A stretch of 64,000 bases of DNA from positions 73,070,383 through 73,134,382 of the forward strand of contig JAKGHH010000002.1 in the NCBI GenBank assembly GCA_022828595.1, read 5' to 3'. Positions 23,177-34,934 of this stretch are shown here, in pieces; within the stretch, counting starts at the first letter, position 1, and every line of letters begins with the position of its first letter. The notes beneath the pieces were generated by a model that saw nothing but the letters and a program-made list of their open reading frames with translations, searched no databases and was not told the DNA's origin. This stretch comes from Nelumbo lutea (Eukaryota > Streptophyta > Magnoliopsida > Proteales > Nelumbonaceae). The position numbers and the translations under genes were made by a program.

Positions 23177-26100
23177 ATGGAGTTTAAGAATCAGGCAGAA
23201 GGCAGTATTGGGAACAACATTTATGTGGTATGTGGGCATTGTAAGAAACCCAAACATACAAAAGAAACATGTTGGAAGCTACACCCTTATTTGGTCCCGG
23301 CAAAGTTAAGAAGCAAGAAGGGTAACGTTCATGTGGCAGTGCATACTAATTCAGCACCCTCGTCTAGCACAAGAGGCACGTTCTTAGAGACCTTAGCCAC
23401 ATTTCGAGCTGCTCTTATACAGTTGGAAGGGGAAGTTGGGAACTCAGCTCAGCCACCGCAGTCACCATTAGCCCCCGCCACATTTGCTTCCGCAAATTCA
23501 GGTACTCGAGCCTCAGCCTGCCATGCCTCAGCTCCAGGTACCACTGAACCCTGTTGGGTAATAGATTCAGGTGCATCCGACCATATGACTAGCTTGCCTT
23601 CATTGTTTACCACTTATCATTTATCTTCTAGTAGGGATAAAGTATCTATTGTTGATGGCTCTCTTGTCCCCATTTCTGGCAAGGGTGACATCAAGCTATC
23701 GGATACCATCTCCTTGTCTTCTGTCTTCCATGTCCCTAAGCTTGATACTAATCTTCTTTTAGTCAGTAGTATTACCAAACACATGAACCGCTTAGTAACC
23801 TTCCCTGACCGGTGTGTTTTTCAGGACCTGAAGACGAAGAAGGTGATTGGGACTGGCCGTGAGACGAATGGGATCTATCTGCTCGGGGAGAGTTCTCATC
23901 AGAAAGAGTCAGGGGATAAGAAGTCACTTGTTTCCCAGAGTGTGAGTTCGGTTATGCTTTGGCATAACCGATTGGGTCATTTGTCTTTTCGATCCTTAAG
24001 GAGTATGTTTCCTAATTTGTTTGAATCTGTTGAGTTGTCCCAGTTGCAATGTGAGAGCTGTGAGTTTGCTAAACATTGTAGACACTCTTATTCGTTGAGC
24101 AATAAAAGGAGCAATCGTCCTTTTGATCTTGTGCATACGGATGTTTGGGGGCCATATCACATTCCTTCCATGGGTGGGTACAGATATTTTCTGTTATTTG
24201 TTGATGACCATACCCGATTTTCTTCGGTTTATCTTATGCGTTCACGAGATGAGGTTCCCACCCTGACCCAAAACTTTCACCAAATGATCCTAACTCAGTT
24301 TGATGCCAAGATCAAAGTTCTTAGATCTGATAATGCAAAGGAATACTTTGCTAAGCCATTGGCTTCTTACCTTCTTACTCATGGGGTTATTCACCAAAGC
24401 ACTTGCCCTCATACACCTCAGCAGAATGGGGTTGTAGAAAGGAAGAATAGGCACATCTTAGAGGTGGCTAGAAGCATTATGTTTACCTCCAATGTCCCTA
24501 TTCGCTTTTGGGGTGATGCTATCCTCACGACAGTATATCTTATTAATCGGGTTCCTTCCCAGGTTCTTGATATGTCATCTCCTTTTTCCCTTTTATACCC
24601 AGATGAGGAGTTGTTCACTGTTCCCCTCCAAACATTTGGTTGTACCTGTTTTGTTCAGCTTCTCGGTCCCTATCACTCCAAGTTCAAACCCAAGGCCTCC
24701 AAATGCATCTTTCTTGGTTATGCACAAACTCAAAAGGGTTATTGCTGTTATGATCCTATCTCAGGGAAGAAGTTTGTATCCATGGATGTCACTTTCTTTG
24801 AGGAGACACCCTACTATTTTCGGGTCTTTCCTTAGGCGGAGAGTAGTGAGCGTGGAGATTTGGGTTCTTTTCTTCAGGGGGAGTGCAGTGAGGGCAGGGT
24901 TAATATTAGTAGTGAGAGTGGAGATTTGGGTCCTTTTCTTCAGGGGGAGTGCAGTGAGGGCAGGGTTAATACTTTTGGGGCTGTTCCCTTACCTATTCCG
25001 GTGGGTGATGAGGGCTGCAGTAGTGAAGGTGGTCAGGGGGATCGGGAGTTGAGAGTCTATCACAGGCGATGTAGACAGGTTGATCCCGGTCATCAGCAGT
25101 CCCGGCCAGCTCCAACCTCTTATGCGGCTCCAAATCTAGATATTACAGTCCTAGGGCCCACTGAGACTCCTTCCATTGTTGCTACCTCACCCCCTGCAGA
25201 TGACCTTGATCTTCCCATTGCCATCCGTAAAGGAAAACGGCATTGCACCACATCTACAACCCACTGCATCTCCCAGTTTTTGTCCTATGATCGCCTATCT
25301 CCCTCCTACAGGTCCTATCTCACTTCCGTTGCTAATGTCCCTATTCCAAGAATAGTGCAAGAAGCCCTATTAGTCTCGGAGTGGAAAGGTGCAATGCAAG
25401 TTGAAATGGATGCCCTGTTGAAAAATAATACCTGGGAGCTAATGGACTTGCCCAAAGGAAAGAAACCAGTTGGATGCAGATGGGTATTTACTGTGAAGCA
25501 CAATGCGGATGGTTCCATTGAGAGGTACAAAGATCGGCTAGTTGCAAAAGGATTCACTCTGACTTATGGTATAGATTACTTGGAGACATTTGCCCCGGTA
25601 GCCAAGATGACCACCATTCGGGTTCTATTATCTCTTGCAGCAAACTGCACTTGGCCTTTGTACCAAATGGATGTTAAAAATGCCTTCCTGAATGGAGACT
25701 TGCAGGAAGAGGTTTACATGCAGTTGCCTCCTGGATTCTATGATACAGAGGCAGGTAAGAAGGTCTGCCGGCTCAATAAGGCATTGTATGGTTTGAAACA
25801 GTCACCTAGAGCTTGGTTCGACAGATTCAGACTAGCCCTTGGGAAGTTCGGTTATGTACAAGCCCAGTCAGATCATACACTGTTCATCAAGAGGGTGGAG
25901 TCCTCACTGACACTACTTGCAGTATATGTTGATGATATTGTGGTGACAGAAAATGACAGCCATGAGATTGGGTTCCTCAAACAGCTCCTTCATCAAGAGT
26001 TTGAGGTGAAAGATCTGGGTACACTACGATATTTTTTGGGTATTGAGGTTGCTAAATCTAAACAGGGGATCTTTGTCTCTCATAGGCAATATGTTCTAGA

Positions 26101-26884
26101 TCTGTTGGCTGAAACTGGAAAACTAGGTGTCAAACTTGCAAATACACCCATTGAACAGAACCACAGGATTAGTGCAGAGAGTGGGGAGCTACTTGAAGAC
26201 AAAGTTATGTTCCAGTGGTTAGTGGGAAAGCTCCTATATCTATGCATCACTTGGCCAGATATCAGTTATGCAGTTAGTGTTGTTAGTCAGTACATGCATT
26301 CTCTTAGAACCACACACCTTCTAGCAGCAGAAAGAATACTAGCATACTTGAAGAGATGCTCGGGTAGAGGTATACTGTTCAAGAACAATGGCCACATGAA
26401 GGTGGAAGTCTATACGGATGCCGATTGGGCTGGGAGTGTTGATGACAGGAGGTCTACCTCTGAATATTGTGCTCTTGTGAGAGGTAACCTGGTCTCTTGG
26501 AGGAGTAAGAAACAGAGTGTTGTCTCCAGATCTAGTGCTGAAGCTAAGTACAGGTCAATGGCTAACGGAGTGGCTGAAATTCTTTGGCTGAGATCACTAC
26601 TTGAGGAGTTGGGTATTGAGTATGAGAAGCCCCTGAAACTGTATTGTGATAATCAAGTAGCTATTAATATAGCACACAACCCAATGCAGCATGACAGGAC
26701 TAAACATATTGAAGTTGATCAACACTTTGTATGAGAAAGGGTCTCATCACAAGAAGTGTGTCTTCCATACATCACCTCCAACATGCAACTGGCAGATATC
26801 CTCACCAAAGCTGTACCACAGAAGAAGCTAGAGTCAGATCTATCCAAGTTGGGAATGATAAACATTTATTCCCAACTTGAGGGG
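23177..26884 (+). pseudogene. Copia gag remnant plus near-open pol, element E
   Basis: The start is ATG at 23177 (MEFKNQAEGS), aligned with C's gag start. After about 18 residues the frame jumps straight to the CCHC knuckle (CGHCKKPKHTKETC, 23231-23272); about 0.7 kb of capsid code is gone. Protease WVIDSGASDHM (about 23565-23597), integrase (LWHNRLGHLSF, CESCEFAKHC, HTDVWGPY, SDNAKEYF), RT with [12 protein letters not shown] and YVDD (25925-25936), and RNase H ending SKLGMINIYSQ all share one frame. The only breaks are TAG at 24833 (CAG in C) and TGA at 26732 (CGA in C). Confidence 0.9.
24844..24975 (+). repeat. 66-bp tandem duplication in E pol linker
   Basis: Two 66-base units (24844-24909 and 24910-24975) encode a repeated 22-residue block (SSE-GDLG-FLQGECSEGRVN). 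It lies in the integrase-RT linker and preserves the frame. C has a single shorter form there. Confidence 0.92.
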
Positions 26885-26887
26885 GAG

Positions 26888-27259
26888 TGTAGAGAACACT
26901 GATGTGGACCCCACAGCTACGGTCCCACTGTGTTCATAGGGCAGAAGGTGTTCTAGTCTACCTAGGGTTAGTTATTGGTCATTTAGTTGTTTCAGTTGTT
27001 ATTTATTTCAGTCTTATTTTTGCTCTATTTGTTATGTAAAGACTAAGGGCAGATCTGTCCTTTCCATTTAATGAGCATATCCTATAAATATTAATTAAAG
27101 TGGCGGCGGCAGGACATTAAGCTTCTGCTCCTCCTTTTTCAACTCTTGTGTTCTACTACTTCTCTTCCCTCTTCCTCCTTTTTCTCTTTACCTTTCTTCT
27201 TATTTTTGAACCTGAAATCCATTAGGGTTCAAGACTGATAACAGTCCTGAACTTCTACT
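26888..27259 (+). repeat. 3' LTR of element E
   Basis: This is a direct repeat of 22035-22401 with a dozen or more substitutions and small indels. It follows the polypurine tract (TTGAGGGGGAGTG) and ends CTACT before the target duplication. Confidence 0.9.
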
Positions 27260-30200
27260 TCTGTCAACTTCAATATGCTTAGTTCTGTCATGTTGCACTG
27301 GGTTGTGAGCAATGTTGATGGCGGCCTGATTATCACAGTATAGCATCATTGGCTTATCATGCTCAATACTCAATTCCTCCATCAAGAATCTAAGCCACAA
27401 TAGTTCAGAAACTCCATGAGCCATGGCTCTGTATTCTGCTTCGACTGAAGATTGAGCAACACCTGATTGTTTCTTGCTTCTCCAAGAGACAATATTACCC
27501 GCCACCAAGCTATAGTACCCAAAGGTAGATCTTCTATCATCGATGTTTCTGACCCAGTCAGCATCTGTGTAGGCTTCAAGTTTCATATGGCCATGCTTAG
27601 CAAATAGATATCCCTTTACAAGGGAGCCTTTCAAATAACACAATCCGCCCTATTGCTGCCATGTGAGTATCCCTGGGAGCATGCATGAACTGACTGATGC
27701 AACTGACAGCATATGCAATGTCTGGCCGAGTCATGCATAGATAGAGAAGTTTTCCAAGTAGTCTTTATAAGACTCACTTATCTTTTAACAATATTCCATC
27801 TGAAGCAGAGAGTTTATGGCTCATATCGATAGGAGTAACAACTGGTCTAGCACCCATCTTCCCTGTTTCAGAGAGCAAATCAAGAACATACTTTCGCTGA
27901 GAGATAATGATCCCATCCTTGGATCTAGCAACTTCTATGCCAAGAAAGTATCTCAATTCCCCCAAATCTTTATCTCAAACTTTGTATGAAGGAAAGATTT
28001 GAGATCAGTAATCCCTGATACATCATTACCAGTCACAACAATATCGTCAATATACACAATCAGGTAAACGACCAAGGATCCTCTCCTCTTCACAAAGAGG
28101 GTATGATCAGACTGTGTCAGTACATAGCCAAAGCTAACAACGGCAGCCCTAAACCTTTCAAACCATGCTCTAGGGGACTGTTTGAGTCCATAAAGAGTCC
28201 ATAAAGATAACAGAACTCTCACAAAAGTCATCTTGGCAACAGGGGCAAAGGTCTCTAGATAATCAATCCCATATGTCTGTGTATAGCCTTTTGCAACCAG
28301 CCTAGCCTTATACCTTTCAATGGTGCCATCAGCATGATATTTGATAGTAAAAACCCACTTACAGCCTACTAGATCTTCCCTTCAGGCAAATCAACCACTT
28401 CCCAAGCGTCATTCTTGTGCAGGGCATCAATTTCTGTTCTCATAGCATCCCTCCATTCTGGAATATTAAGAGCTTCTGACACAGACCTGGGAATTGGGTT
28501 AGGCAACAGAAAAAAGGTAGGCAAAATATGAAGGAGAGAGCAAACTATAAGAAAGGTGTTTTGAAATGCAATGTGCAGTACACTTCCTTTTTTCTTTCCT
28601 AATAGCAATGGGGATATCAACGTCAGGGAAGGATGGCTTCAAAAGGGTTGTAACAATACCTGTTGTCTCATCTGTAACTGGAAGTGCATGAGGCTCATAT
28701 GTTGTAGGGGAAACAATCTGCTCATTTCTGGTTATCAGCCGTTGGTACAACCTGGGATTAAAAAGAGGGCGAGGAGGTAAAAGAGGAGGGATAGGAACAC
28801 TAGAATGAGAGTAAAATGACTGATCCTCCCTTGACTCATTTGAAAGAGGAAGAGACTCAGCAAAAGACTCAACTGGGACAGGAAGAGGAAGAGCAAATAC
28901 CTGTGACAAATCCTCCCCCTTTGGACAATGTCTCTCTAGAGAAGAACCATAAAAGGAAGAAAGTTCATCAAAGGTGACATCCATTGAGACATACCGAGTG
29001 TCAGTCTTCTGACCAAAACAACAGTAACCCTTCTATGTAGGGGAATAACCAAGGAATATACACTTGTGAGCTTTTGGTTCAAATTTATGTCTCTGGACAA
29101 TTGGGATATGTACATAACAAGTGCAGCCAAAGACACAAAGAGGAATAGGAAAAAGATCATTGTCTGGATGAAGAAGACTGAAGGGAGACTTAAACCCTAA
29201 AACCCTGAATGGCATACGTTTTATAAGGTAGGTAGCAGTGAGAACAACATCACCCAAAAATTTTGTAGGGACATGTGAGGCAAATAGAACACTTCTTGCA
29301 ACTTCAACAATATGTCTATTTTTTCTTTCAGCAACTCGATTCTGTTCTGGGGTCTTAGCACAGGAGCTTTGATGAATAACCCCTAAATTAGTGAGATAGC
29401 AGGTCAGGTTTTTCTCAAAATATTCTTTTGCATTGTCGAATCTGAAAATTTTAATTCTAGTATCAAACTAGGTTAGGACAAATTCATGGAATTGCCTCAC
29501 AAGTCTGGGAACTTCATCACGGGACTCCATTAAAAATATCCAAGTGAACCGAGAAAATTCATCAATGAACAAGATAAAATATTTGTAGCCACCCATAGAG
29601 GGTAAGTGGTAAGGCCCCCACACATCAGAGTGCACAATATTAAAAGGAGAAGATCTTTTATTACTCAAGGATAACTATTTCTACAATGTTTTGACAACTC
29701 ACAAGACTCACAATGAAGACTGAACAAACTAATTCCCTTAAACAGTTTTGGGAATAAATGACTTAATGCAGAAAAAGAAAGATGACCCAAACGAAAATGA
29801 CATAACTTGACTCGACTGATGGACTCTGTAAATGTAGACCCAAAAGCAACTTTTCCAGGTTGTTCATGGCATTTTCCAGGAGTATCCAGCAGATATATTC
29901 CATTCGCCTCACGATCACTCCCAATCACCTTCTGAGTGTCCAGATCTTGAAAAACACAGTAGGAAGGGAAGAAGGTTACACAACAGTTTAATGATTTAGT
30001 TAGGCTACTTACAGATAACAAATTTGTATTTAGTCTGGGTACATGAAGAGTAGAAGGAAGAACCAAGGAGTCTGTAGCTTTGATGGTTCCCTTGTCGGAG
30101 ATAGGGGCAAGAGAGCCATCGGCTAGGGTGATTTTGTCATGTCCAAGAAGTAAATCATATGAAACAAACAAAGTAGAAAGGCTGGTCATATGGTCAAAAG

Positions 30201-30381
30201 CACCAAAATCAATAATCCAAGGGATCCTACGATTACCTGAGATAGTCGCATGATTGGCAGAAGCTCGTATACCTAAATGAGCAAATGCAAAAGAGGTTGA
30301 ATTTCCTGGAGGATTGGAAGAAGAGGCTGCACCCTCTAAGTGACTAATCATCCTTCCAAACTTCTCATACTTTTCCTTCAT
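27260..30381 (-). pseudogene. Copia pol, element F (interrupted by E)
   Basis: Reading leftwards, protease has a Phe in place of the Ser of the catalytic DSG (WIIDFGAFDHM, about 30195-30225). Integrase has LGHLSFSALSHLFP, CESCELSKHC and HSDVWGPY, with frame breaks. RT is missing everything between VRVLLSL and LYGLKQSPRAWF (joint near 28195), which includes the DVKNAF catalytic Asp, though YIDDIVVTGND remains. RNase H (YTDADWVRNIDDRRSTFGYY onward) is cut by E after HIEVDR and resumes at 22034-21866. The product would be dead. Confidence 0.85.
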
Positions 30382-30432
30382 AGCTGCTAACTGTTCACTA
30401 GCAGTCCTCTCTCTTCAGTTAGGCATCTGTCA

Positions 30433-31341
30433 CTATCTGGACCAGCAGCAATATTGGCACTTCCCGCCTTTTATATTATCAGACTTCTTCTGAAACCGAA
30501 GTGGTAGGAGCTCATGATGCAATTTCCAGCACTTGTCTTTAGTGTGTTTTGGCTTTTTACAGTACTCACAAATAATCTCCTTCTTCCCTGAGCTACTTGG
30601 AGTCCCTGCAACCCCCTTGGGTTTCACTCCCATATTAGCAAAGTGATCATATAGACCAACCCCTTGGACCTGGACAAGTCTTCTGCTTTCTTCACTACTT
30701 ACCAAGGCATATGCTTGAGACAGTGAGACACTATCCTTGGATAAAATATTTTGCTTTGTAACGTCGTACTCTGGATTTAGTCCTGTCAAGAACTCAAACA
30801 CCCTGTTTCTCTGAACCAGTTTTATGTAGGTCTTAGTATCATTAGTGGTGTCCCAGGCTACAGCTTCTATCAAATCTATTTCTTGCCATAAAGACTTCAG
30901 TGTTGAGAAGTATACAGATAATGGTTTCTTCCCCTGTCTCAAATTCTTCACATCACATTTCAACTTGTAAATCCTGGCCACATTTATTTTTTGGGAATAG
31001 GTTTCAGCAACACCATCCCAAATTTCCTTTGCTAAATTCATACACAAATAGTGCTGACTAATCTATGGTTGCATTGAGTTCACAAGCCATCCAATAACAA
31101 TATAATTTTCTTGCATCCACTTTTCATATGATGGATCATCTTCCGGGGGAGCCTTTTTGCTCCCGAAGATAAAACGCCACTTGCCTCTACTACAAATATG
31201 AATTTTTACTGATTGTGACCAAGCCAGATAATTAGTTCCATCCAGCTTGACTGTGATCACAGCCAGTAGAGAGTCTACAGAGGCTCTCGGAACCTGTTCG
31301 GATTCAGCAACATGCTTGTTTTCAAAGTTTGAGAAGTTCAT
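30433..31341 (-). pseudogene. Copia gag, element F
   Basis: The ATG at 31341 starts MNFSNFENKHVAESEQVPR. Capsid segments VKLDGTNYLAWSQSVKIHI, WMQENYIVIGWLVNSMQP, then after a TAG (about 31063) MNLAKEIWDGVAETYSQ and FEFLTGLNPEYDV follow. The zinc knuckle CEYCKKPKHTKDKC (30529-30570) is intact. The frame ends near 30433. Confidence 0.85.
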
Positions 31342-31814
31342 CTTCTTAAATACTTCAAAGATGACTTCAAACAACTTCGAATAACAACACATGAAGACAG
31401 AACAAAAACTATGTTGTGAGCCAACCTCTATGCAGCCGTACCAGTAACCCGTGTCACACCCGGAAGCTGGGAGAAACGGAGAAAATTCAGCTGCTCCTTG
31501 TAGACTTCACAGAACACCAATCCACTTACTTCGATCTTCAAGAAAGAGAATGAGAAAGCCTTCAGTCACTGAGCGCCCTGGTCAAACTCCCTGTGGGGCC
31601 CACAATCAGATTTCTCCAGAAAATTAGGGTTTCGGGCAACACACTTGAATCTGTCAAGAGGACGACAAAAGCCAGTCCTCTTCTCTCCAGAAACCACTAA
31701 CAAGTAGGCTGAAATAGGTGTCTTTAACTATTCATATGATTCAGTTCTCCATACACACTATGTATGGGAAAAAGAAGGTGAAAAAAAGGGAAAAACGAGC
31801 CTGCTCTGATACTA

Positions 31815-32160
31815 AGATGAAAAACAGCCTTTTGAGAAGAAAGGACTATTTAGAAACATGCAAAAGTTCAAAAGAAAGTAGCAGAAATCAGAGTTCAAGA
31901 GGAGAGAAGAAGAAGAAGAAGGTGGCGGCAATTTGGGTTCAGAGAGAGAGATTTTCGAACATAATGTCTTCTCTTACACCCTTAATTCTATTTCATTAAG
32001 TTAAACTTCGGTAATTTATAGTGAAGCCCCTAGTTGGGCAGAAAATTAAAAAGGCATAACATAAAAAAGAATAAGCCCAGATTAAGGCCCTTACAGCAAA
32101 GAACATAAAAGATAAAAAAGGATAAACAGCCTATGGGCCATTTGGCCCATCTTCTCTACA
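31815..32160 (-). repeat. 5' LTR of element F
   Basis: This is the partner of 21521-21864. On the minus strand it ends TTTTTCATCT, then TAGTATCAGAGC follows. That is one base off the usual initiator tRNA-Met primer site (TAG instead of TGG). Confidence 0.9.
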
Positions 32161-32165
32161 GTGGT

Positions 32166-32674
32166 GAACTTAACAACCTTCTTAAAACAAGTGATTTCCT
32201 AAATTGATAAAATTTGAAAAAAAAAAATTGAATTCTAATTGGTAAAGTCTACAATCTTGTAACAAGAGGAAAATGGTCCCTGTGAGACTATACAACCATG
32301 ATACATCCCCCAAACTCCATCAATGGTGCAAATCCCTAGGGGTCGAGGATTCCAATGGGTTTGATACCCTTGGATCAACATCAAATGCATAATCTAAGAA
32401 GTTAGAATGAGTGGAAGAAGGATATGCCTGATGAAAAGTTCTAACTTTGTTACATGCTTTTTTACTTCACTACAGATAAACCCTAATGTGGTGATCCATG
32501 GATATGCAACTATAAATGAATTCAATATACATCCACAGTATAAATAACCTTTCAAAAGAAAGTAACACTTAATGGAGAACCATTTTGGACAAGTACTAAA
32601 TATCAAAGAATGACATCAGTATGCATTCAAAAAAATTATGACCATTGTTTTAACAATGTCTTAAGAGGAATAAC
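32166..32674 (-). other. NAPRT intron 5, right end
   Basis: This stretch between element F and exon 5 is AT-rich intron. I see nothing else in it. The exon 5 donor reads AAG|GTTATT. Confidence 0.7.
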
Positions 32675-32736
32675 CTTGTGGCATCAAATCCACCAATATA
32701 GCAATATTTTGATGCGCTTATTCCACCATCAGGTCC
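32675..32736 (-). CDS. NAPRT: NAPRT exon 5
   Basis: This 62-bp exon encodes GPDGGISASKYCYIGGFDAT plus AG of a split codon. It matches the conserved plant NAPRT segment following LRRAQ. The acceptor is ATGTAG and the donor GTTATT. It is intact. Confidence 0.88.
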
Positions 32737-32817
32737 CTACATAAGATAGGAAAATACGTTTTCCAAATAAAGATAAAATCAATTAAGGGCTTTCATATTC
32801 AAAAATAAGAAGCAAAC

Positions 32818-32952
32818 CTGTGCTCGTCGAAGCCCAAACTCAAGTAGAACTTTGGACTTCCCTGCAACAAACCGATGTCTCGCAGCATTTGTAGCAACTA
32901 ATGATGCATAGTTGATAAGATTCACAAAAGGAGTTTCCAAGAGTTGAACCAC
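32818..32952 (-). CDS. NAPRT: NAPRT exon 4
   Basis: This 135-bp exon gives 45 residues starting [18 protein letters not shown] and ending LEFGLRRAQ, one of the most conserved parts of the family. The acceptor is TTTTAAG and the donor GTTTGC. It is intact and joins in phase 0 on both sides. Introns 3 (188 bp) and 4 (81 bp) beside it are short and free of insertions, unlike introns 1, 2 and 5. Confidence 0.92.
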
Positions 32953-33140
32953 CTTAAAAAGAAGGAGGGAGAGAGAGAGAGATTCAGGTGTTTTATGCCA
33001 AAAAAAAACTTTCAAAATTCTAGCTGTTGAGAAAATAAGCATAATTGAAGTTTTAGCATAACGCATAACATATGATGGATACCCGTCAATAGTATCTCCA
33101 ACAATAACCCTAGAGAAAGAGCCACTTTGATGGTACTCAC

Positions 33141-33259
33141 AGCAATTGGTCCTTCAACCCTCAATAAGGGTATCTTTGGAAAAACAACTGACCCCTCAGA
33201 AATAGCATACACTTAAACATCAGAGCAGTTGATTCCTCTGAGATAATCAAAAAGCCATC
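33141..33259 (-). CDS. NAPRT: NAPRT exon 3 (frameshift and stop)
   Basis: The exon should be 120 bp but is 119 bp. It encodes DGF(F)[11 protein letters not shown], then TAA (33213-33215) where the family has Glu, then [17 protein letters not shown] and RVEGPIA. One base is missing in the T-run (33249-33253 on the plus strand). In the shifted frame a TGA is met soon after, so translation stops in either case. The acceptor is TTCTAG and the donor GTGAGT. Confidence 0.88.
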
Positions 33260-34313
33260 CTAGAAAAAAGCACATATTATGCAGTTTAAAAACATAGTTT
33301 AATTGAATATAGATATAGTGCATCTAAAAAAATACTCTTTTGTTATAAATGAAATCTATTGCATCTTATTAATGTGCAAAAGTAGTTTAGGCAATCTACA
33401 TCTATCAACATGCACTTCCATACTCTTTTGCAGGAAATATTTCATTAAAACAGAAAAACGACATACAAGAAGAAATATTGTGCCGAGATAAAGCCAAAGA
33501 GTGTCTATATAATTCTCTACAAAACATTAAAAACATTCTGAAATTATTCCAAATAGTTCAATCCACATCTTTCAAAGTCTGGAAGGACCAAAATCCAGAC
33601 AAGAATGAGATAAACCTGTATTTGTCCCATCCAGTGTTTCCTTTAATTCACCAATTTCTTTATTGAGCTATGTTATCCATACAAGTCAGGCAAATTGATA
33701 TGGCATACAATTGCCTTGAACACCTCCTGTTCCATATCCCCCAATGTAGTACAAAGGGGATCTTGGTTCTAAACTCTAGTACCACTATAAAACATGTCCA
33801 TGAAATCTCCTGAGGGAGCTCAGGATTAATAACTTTTCTCCTAAAGAGAGACTAGATTCATGCATATGTATGAAGCCATCCTGCATAAGATGGAAAGACG
33901 TCTCATGGATTCCTCATACCTATGCACAGACATACTTACCATATTTAAGCCTTTCCTCTTGAGATGATCAAGCATCATTATGCTGTTCAAAACTAATATC
34001 AAAACATAATACGTCTATACATGTTTCAACAATGCTTCTTATTTTAATTCATGTTTACTTAGAAGAAATGAGGACACATGAAGCTCAGGCCTGAAACCTT
34101 CAGAAATTTAAGGCTCATGGCCCTGACATCTTCATAACCTAGCTCCTCACCTCATGCCTTACATGGTCAATGCATGGAAAACTTACTACCAACCAAGATA
34201 GATTTGTTTCCTTTTGTTAAATATTATAAAGAAAATCCATGGGGCCAAAAGCAAAGGGCCATAGACAACATCAAATCCTAGGCACTCTAATGGAGATTGT
34301 GGAAATTGGCATC
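33260..34313 (-). other. NAPRT intron 2, right-hand exonic side, no gene
   Basis: This AT-rich intron sequence lies between exon 3 and the Tourist-like MITE. The small open frames here carry no recognisable domain. Confidence 0.65.
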
Positions 34314-34615
34314 TAAGGCCATGTTTGGGAGTGCTTTTATTAAAAATAAGTGTTAAAAAACAAGTGCTTATTCTGATAAGCAATTATTTGCATTTGGTAC
34401 CCAACTTTTTCAAATGCTTATTTTAAGTAACAATCACTTATTTTCTATTGGGTGTTTGGTAGTCTTTTTTTTTTTCAATAAGCACTCAAATAAGCATTTA
34501 TGACTATTTTGCCTTTAATTTTCTTTCAAAATTTTAAAATATATTCTTTGAAGGCACTTTTTTTAAATTACTTTTATAAAAACACTCTTATGAAAGTACT
34601 TTTATAAAAACACTT

Positions 34616-34934
34616 TGTTGAGTTTTGGGCTGATTTAACGTTTTTTATTTACATAGCATAGTTAGGGAGTTATTGGGCCTTAGGCCCATTAGTTTATGTT
34701 TCAAGGTAAGAGTGTTTTTAAGTTCTCACAAGTAGCCAACTTACTAAGGGCATACTTGTCTTTGTACTCTCTTTTATTTATGAGTATATAATCTAATGAA
34801 AATGGTAGACCTAATTCTACACTTCTACCATTCTCTTCTATCTCCCTTCTCTCTCTTTCTTAGTTGAAACATTTTCCTCTCTTTCTTTTATAGTTTTTTT
34901 TTATATCAAAATAGGTTGTCCAAAATTTTCTACT
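34616..34934 (+). repeat. 5' LTR of element G
   Basis: It begins TGTTGAGTTTTGGGC and ends TTCTACT, followed by the primer site. A TATA-like gagtatataatc lies at about 34780-34792. Confidence 0.9.

Larger units (their letters stand above)
22035..27259 (+). mobile_element. Ty1/copia retrotransposon E, gag-deleted, nested in F
   Basis: E is a relative of C on the plus strand. It has 367- and 372-bp LTRs starting TGTAGAGAACACTG and ending CTTCTACT. The target duplication is tctat (22030-22034) against tctgt (27260-27264), one mismatch. Removing E rejoins F's RNase H reading EVDRHF, which proves the nesting. The capsid-coding region is missing in frame, and pol is open apart from two C-to-T stops (TAG 24833-24835, TGA 26732-26734). 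The LTRs differ at a dozen or more sites, so E is older than C. Confidence 0.93.
21521..32160 (-). mobile_element. Ty1/copia retrotransposon F, split by element E
   Basis: F is a minus-strand copia element in NAPRT intron 5, with 344- and 346-bp LTRs and a perfect target duplication gtggt (21516-21520 and 32161-32165). The LTRs begin TG but end CT, a non-canonical terminus that the target duplication supports. E (22035-27259) is inserted in F's RNase H, so F proper is about 5.4 kb. RT lacks its first catalytic motif, and gag, protease and integrase carry stops or frameshifts. Confidence 0.92.

Noticed and set aside
32779..33066. Single-exon reading of the 95-codon frame around NAPRT exon 4
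   Set aside because: Only 32818-32952 matches NAPRT with correct phase; the ends are intron sequence.
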